A DNA stretch of 15,015 nt, from NCBI RefSeq assembly GCF_000313135.1, contig NW_004457360.1, positions 1 through 15,015 on the forward strand, written 5' to 3'. Under the pieces are notes generated by a model. That model was given only the letters and a program-made list of their open reading frames with translations, was not told where the DNA came from and made no database searches. The position numbers were made by a program, and so were the translations under genes. This DNA is from Acanthamoeba castellanii str. Neff (lineage: Eukaryota; Discosea; Longamoebia; Acanthamoebidae). Numbering within the stretch: the first letter of the stretch is position 1; the number at the start of each line of letters is the position of its first letter. Shown piece by piece: positions 10,599 through 15,015 of this stretch.

Positions 10599-11111
10599 GC
10601 CAGGTGATATAGTCTTGGATGAGGAAGACATCCAGATTTTTATATCAGAACATCACATTGTGCCCATCTGATGAGGGCATCTGCAGTGTTTTCCTTTAGG
10701 AAAAAGAAATCATCATCATCACCATCATGAAAAAAGATGAACATGCCACTTCCACCAGCCTCCCTTGAAGGGCATTTACCTGGCCGAGGCGCACTTTCTG
10801 CTCAAGAAGCTCGCCGAAAGCTGCGCCGCTGGCGCAACAAAAGGCGCAGCTTGGCGCTCTGGCTTTGGCGATGTGCGATTGCTGTGTGGGCCATTGTCAA
10901 TGACGCCCTGCATGCCCCCACGTCATGATGACCATCATCAGAAACCCGAAGAGTTGTGAACGAATCGGCCCACACCTAACGGGGGGGAGAGGTCTCTGCT
11001 CCTCCGCGGTACGTACATAGGATGGCACCCGAAGCATAGCCGCCATCACAGCCAAGATTGCCGCTGGGACCAGACCACTCGTAGCCCTGAAGAGCACAGC
11101 TGCGTCAGTAG

Positions 11112-11430
11112 TGCCTTGATACGAATCCGCTTTGCACGTCGGACATCAAGGCGCGCGACATGATGGCCCTCGAGTGGCCTGCTCGCGGTTCCGGACGGGC
11201 GCCACCCCGTCGGCCACCGAACAGGCCGCCCGGATGAAGACATCGAGCCGGACGAGCCGCCAGTCCCGGCGCCGACCGGCTGCGGCCACTACCTGATGTG
11301 GGATCCGAAGCAGTGGCGCCTCAGGTGCCCAGCCGGCTGCGGGTCCCTCGTGGCGCCCTCCTGCGCGTGCAAGGCCTACGTGCGCGACGAAGAGGAGAAC
11401 AAGAAGTTGGGCGACCACGCCTCCCACCAA
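11112..11430 (+). pseudogene. Frame-disrupted coding relic, unrecognised
   Basis: Two frames carry typical codon use of this genome. The first (about 11112-11174) reads TNPLCTSDIKARDMMALE. The second (about 11167-11430) reads GLLAVPDGRHPVG, then CGHYLMWDPKQWRLRC, GCGSL and CACKAYVRDEEENKK. By my count, 43 of 46 codons from CAC TAC CTG to GCC TCC in the second frame end in G or C. The frames overlap around 11167-11174 and differ by one base, with no room for an intron, so this looks like a one-base insertion in an old exon. A TAG (11109-11111) directly precedes the first frame and could be part of an acceptor. The Cys-rich part (C-G-H, C-P-A-G-C-G, C-A-C) might have bound zinc, which is speculative. 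It could instead be a small functional gene with an exon structure I cannot resolve. Confidence 0.4.
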
Positions 11431-11515
11431 TTACTACAGCTATCGCGCTGTGAAGCTGTCGCAGGACCAGTAGATGACAGCGCCTCTCAGAAATTTCGAT
11501 ACTATCAGATGTCTG

Positions 11516-11520
11516 ATTGG
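11516..11520 (-). promoter_or_regulatory. Reverse CCAAT box (ATTGG) before the ABCG gene
   Basis: ATTGG lies in GATTGGCCAA, 126-130 bases before the transporter ATG. It overlaps an 8-base palindrome, TTGGCCAA (11517-11524). A promoter role is inferred from position only. Confidence 0.25.
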
Positions 11521-11645
11521 CCAACTCGCTTCGTTCTCTGGTTGGCTCGTCGCTTCTGCGCAGCTCAAACCCCGCCGACACAGCTGCGCCGGAAGAAAGC
11601 GACCGGCAAGACTCGATACTGCTATCACACCCCTTACCCGCCGCC

Positions 11646-14403
11646 ATGGCATCGATCACAAGCAGCGATGACGACAGAGACCTCGAGATGACAGAGCTGG
11701 CAAGCGAAGAGCTGGCCGAGGTGAGCCACTACCATCTTTTCTTCCTTCTTCACACTGTGCCCCTAACTCTATTTATCATTTGATACCATCAATTGCCCCC
11801 CCCCCGATGCAGGATTACACCAGGCTCGGGGTCTCCCAGTACGCCCGCATCGATCAGCCCACGCCCTGCTCGCAAGTCCCTCCGCGGCTTCGGCTCAACC
11901 TCGAGTGGCGCAACCTCACCCTCAAGTTCGTCGTGCCCACGCCGCCCGCCAACCCCGTGCTCCGCCTCCTGCTCGGCTTCCTCCCCCTGCCCGGTGCCCT
12001 GACGGGCTGCCTGGGCTCGGCCATGGAGATTCCGATCCTGAACAACGTGAGCGGGAGCGTGCGCGCGGGCGAGCTCGTTGCCATCATGGGTCCCACCGGC
12101 TCGGGCAAGACCACCCTCCTCAACGTCCTCTCCAAGCGCATCACCCACGGCGGCGCCAAGCACCTCACGGGCCAGGTGCTGATCAACGGCAACGATAAGG
12201 TCACGCCGGCGCGGCTCAAGCGGCGCATGGCCTACGTGATGCAGGAGGATATCTTCTTTCCGGAGATAAGCGTGCGGGAGACGGTGCGCACGGCGGCCAT
12301 GCTCAAGCTGCCGCGCACGATGTCGGCCGCCGACAAGAAGGCCGCGGTCGAGAGCGTGCTGAGCGAGCTCGGCATTGTGCGGTGCGCCAACACGATCGTG
12401 GGCAACGCCTGGAAGGTACAGTGCCTCCACCCGCCCGCACGCCCTCGATCTATCATTTCGGATTGGAGCTGACTCTGACCGCGGTGTGCGCGATCATGGG
12501 CCACAGAGGGGTGTATCCGGAGGCGAGAAGAAGCGAACAAACATCGCCACGGAGATCGTAGGCAACCGCTCCCTCGTCTTCCTTGACGAGCCCACATCGG
12601 GTACGTGTGCGTGTGTGACGAAGGAAGCACCGGTCGACTGACCTTCATGTGCGCATGAATAACAACAGGGTTGGATGCGGCGACGTCGCTGGGCCTTGTG
12701 GTGTCGATGCGCGCGCTGGCCCAGAGCGGACACACGGTGGTGTCGACCATCCACCAGCCGTCGTCGGCCATGTTCCTCATGTTCGACCGAGTGATCCTGC
12801 TGGCCGAGGGCGGGTGGACGGTCTACTCGGGTCCCACCAAAGACGTCCTCTCCTACTTTGCCTCGCTCGGCCTTCACACCCCCGGCCCACAATACAATGC
12901 GGCCGACTTCATGCGTACGCCCCACACCACACTTCATCAGCTGCGTCCTTTGTTTTTGTTTTTGTTTTGCTTTTGCTGACGCGGTGCCGGCACCGCAGTC
13001 GAGGTGGTGAGCTCGACGCGCACGATCAAGGACGGAAGGACGGTGCGGCAGCTCCTGATCGATTCCTACGCTGCCAACCACCCCACCACAGACGACGGGG
13101 CCAAGAAGCAGCCCCTGCTCATCGCCGACGATGACGATCAGCCCGAGAAGAGTACCACCACTACGAAGAACAATAACACCGGCCAGTGGGGAGAAGAGGC
13201 GTCGCTCAAGGACGTGCGAAAGGGGGCCAAGTACCCGACGCACTTCCTCCAGCAACTGCGGGTCCTCACCGTGCGCACCTTCAAGCAGCGCCGACCAGCG
13301 ATCCTCTCCGCTCCCCAGATCATTGTCGTAGTCATCTTTGCCATCGCCTCCAGCCTCTTCTGGCTGCGAATGGACAAAGACGGTACGCCACCAACCGACC
13401 CTTCTGTCCAACATCGTTGGTCTGTCCCACTGACGCGGGGCGGCAACCAGAGGAGAGCTTGGCCGATCGCAACGCATTCCTGTTTTACAGTGCCATGTAT
13501 TGGACGATGGATACGATGTTCATTACCATGTTGGCATGTACGTGTTCTCGAGATCACCTTGTCTGCCACGCCACGCAGACAGCCTTGACTGACACGGGCT
13601 TGCACGGGGACTCTGCTCGCCACAGTCCCCGGAGAGCGGGCAGTGCTGAACAAGGAGCGGGACACGGGTACCTACCGCCTGTCCTCCTACTTCCTGGCCA
13701 AGGTCCTCGCCGAGACGCCACTCGATCTTGTCCTTCCGCTCTTCTTCGGTTGCATCACCTACTGGGTGGTACGCACTGCCCCCCCCCCCACCCACCCATC
13801 CACTTCTCCCCTATGCCGAGCCTCTTAACGGCCCCTTTTCGCTTGCTTGCACCAATTAGGTGGGCTTGTCCGCGCACGCGGGGGCCTTCTTCCTGTGGCT
13901 CCTGAGCCTGTGCCTGCTCACGCTCCTGGGAAGCGGATTGGGCCTCATAGTGGGCGCAGCGATCCCCAACATTCAGCAGGCCATCACCATCGCGGTCATC
14001 TTCATCCTCAGTTCCATCATCCTAGGTATGTTAGCCTGCTGACAATGAGGCTGCTGATTGATTGCTCACTTGTTATTGGCACACGTGTGCAGGCGGGTTC
14101 TTCCTGTCCCAGCAGTCCCTGCGCGTGTGGATCGCGTGGGCCAGGTGGATCTCAATCATCAAGTACAGCTACGAGCTGCTCCTCCTCACCGAGTACCAGG
14201 TGGGCGACGACACCTACACGCCAGCGGTGGTGAACAACCAGTACCCAACAACGGGCGGCGTGATCACGGGCGATGACGTGCTGGACCACCTCAACGTTGA
14301 AACCACTATCTGGGCCGACATCCTGTTCCTGGTGGGCATGATCATTGTCACGCGCCTGCTGGCCTACTTGGCTCTTCGCTTCCTCAACAAGAAGCAGTTT
14401 TAA
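11646..14403 (+). CDS. ABC transporter, G family half transporter (9 exons, complete)
   Basis: Exons: 11646-11720, 11813-12415, 12507-12600, 12669-12914, 12999-13382, 13451-13537, 13626-13768, 13860-14025, 14093-14403. All introns are GT-AG and the phases agree, giving about 702 residues, normal for an ABCG half transporter. The ATG has a good context (CCGCCATGG). The nucleotide-binding domain comes first: Walker A GPTGSGKT at residues 118-125, Q-loop Q169, signature VSGGE at 229-233, Walker B LVFLDE at 249-254 and H-loop H286. A hydrophilic linker ([17 protein letters not shown]) follows. The membrane domain then shows about six segments, including [48 protein letters not shown] and the last, [19 protein letters not shown]. 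The NBD-TMD order and the [17 protein letters not shown] motif mark the ABCG/White class, which acts as dimers exporting lipids, sterols or xenobiotics. The substrate cannot be read from the sequence. Confidence 0.96.
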
Positions 14404-14496
14404 TATACATGAAACTTGCTTGCCACATATCGCCACGTCCAACACAGGATTTCCAACTATTTGCACCAACAACCTTGGGTGAACAGAATGGGTGGT
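14404..14496. other. Short convergent intergenic region
   Basis: Only 93 bases separate the stop of the ABCG gene (14401-14403, +) from the stop of the - strand gene ending at 14497. Both 3' UTRs must fit or overlap here, so the transcripts may be antisense to one another at their ends. I see no clear AATAAA on either strand. Confidence 0.6.
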
Positions 14497-14919
14497 TTAT
14501 GTTGGCGAGTCGTCTTGAAAGAAGTGAGTGTACAACAAGTCATCGAGTGTGGGAGAATCGTCAAAGAAGTTGGTTGGGTTGTGATGGGGTTGGCTGGTGG
14601 GCGGCGCCTGTTGTTCAACAGGTTCTGGCGGTGGATGGTGCTCGAGGTGATTGATGAACGGTCCGCTCCAGCGGTCGACCACCGTCACGCCCCAGGAGAA
14701 GGTGCCTTGCAAGTCGTAGAAGCCCTGCCAGCGGCACTCAGTGAAGAGGATGCCGCCTTGCTTGTCGATCATGGGCGCCACAAAGTGGTACACGGGGCCA
14801 TCGGTGGTGGGCCACTTGCTGAACACCTCTGCGGCGATAGCTGACAACACTTCCCAGACGGACCGCGGATACAGGCGGAGCGCGTTCAGTCCCTCCAGCT
14901 CCTCCTGGGAGTCGCACAT
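14497..14919 (-). CDS. Unrecognised protein, convergent with the ABCG gene (N-terminus uncertain)
   Basis: This - strand frame encodes 140 residues from ATG at 14919 (MCDSQEELEGLNALRLYPRS) to a stop at 14497. Third positions are strongly G/C over the first 110 codons, so it is very probably coding. The body is globular (VWEVLSAIAAEVFSKWP, YHFVAPMIDKQGGILF, CRWQGFYDLQGTFSWG, VVDRWSGPFINHL). The last 35 residues are P/Q/D-rich with a repeated DDSPT. An in-frame TGA lies at 14932-14934 with no AG acceptor in between, so either translation starts at 14919 or a frameshift separates it from the coding-like frame upstream (to 15013), which encodes a hydrophobic segment. I recognise no family. The gene may run past the window end. 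Confidence 0.65.
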   Translation of the reverse strand: MCDSQEELEGLNALRLYPRSVWEVLSAIAAEVFSKWPTTDGPVYHFVAPMIDKQGGILFTECRWQGFYDLQGTFSWGVTVVDRWSGPFINHLEHHPPPEPVEQQAPPTSQPHHNPTNFFDDSPTLDDLLYTHFFQDDSPT

Positions 14920-15015
14920 GTAGTACCACCATCAGCCACGCCGTCATCACTGCCGCACACACGCACGCACCCATCTCCACGCAGCAGATGGCGTCACGAA
15001 CCCGAGAGTACTTGA

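Larger units (their letters stand above)
10599..11645. other. Spacer with coding-like relics and the ABCG promoter
   Basis: About 1050 bases lack an intact gene. Observed contents: a short coding-like tail in another frame directly after the ankyrin gene (to 10671), an ATC/ATCATC run (10708-10726), a coding-like fragment at about 10760-10860, seven consecutive G at 10981-10987, and a strongly G/C-third-position segment at 11112-11430 that changes frame. The last 200 bases, with ATTGG at 11516-11520, are probably the promoter and leader of the transporter gene. Confidence 0.5.

Noticed and set aside
11789..12430. 213-codon - strand frame over transporter exon 2
   Set aside because: It is the complement of the Walker A exon. 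The H/R/G-rich composition is typical of an antisense shadow.
12494..13477. 327-codon - strand frame over the ABC transporter
   Set aside because: It crosses several exons and introns of a clear ABCG gene and shows no domain of its own.
1..15015. Bacterial operon, CRISPR array or defence island
   Set aside because: There are many GT-AG introns, no ribosome-binding sites and no CRISPR-type direct repeats. The only regular array is the coding 81-bp repeat.

Overview
This window looks like nuclear DNA of a GC-rich, very intron-dense protist, most probably Acanthamoeba or a close amoebozoan. The evidence is many short GT-AG introns, strong G/C preference at third codon positions in exons, AT-, CT- or C-rich introns, and an F-box/ankyrin-like gene built of 27-residue W-and-C-rich repeats, a family I associate with Acanthamoeba and its giant viruses. 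The assignment comes from style and recall, not from a search.

Layout: (1) 1-168, the 3' end of an unrecognised + strand gene. (2) 476-8321, a complete 32-exon + strand gene for an XRN1-type cytoplasmic 5'-3' exoribonuclease of about 1619 residues, with all catalytic acidic residues, SH3-like segments and a long Q/P/RGG-rich tail. (3) 8322-9211, a spacer holding a large TG/CA inverted repeat, a CT/ACTC microsatellite and an AT-rich TATA-like stretch. (4) 9212-10598, an F-box exon followed by 13 tandem 81-bp ankyrin-like units. An in-frame TGA lies where a conserved glycine codon is expected, so the gene may be a pseudogene or use a weaker splice acceptor. (5) 10599-11645, a spacer with at least one fragment of strongly coding-like, frame-disrupted sequence. 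(6) 11646-14403, a complete 9-exon ABCG-type (NBD-TMD) half transporter of about 702 residues. (7) 14497-14919 and beyond on the - strand, an unrecognised gene convergent with the transporter, possibly frameshifted near its N-terminus and running off the window.

The genes have no evident functional link: mRNA decay, a probable ubiquitin-ligase adaptor or its relic, and membrane transport. This is ordinary eukaryotic gene order, not an operon. I found no convincing new biological system. The most useful observations are the nonsense codon and tandem array in the F-box/ankyrin gene, a consistent C at +4 of splice donors, C-homopolymers confined to introns, the TG/CA palindrome, and disrupted coding-like segments at 10.7-11.5 kb and near 14.93 kb.
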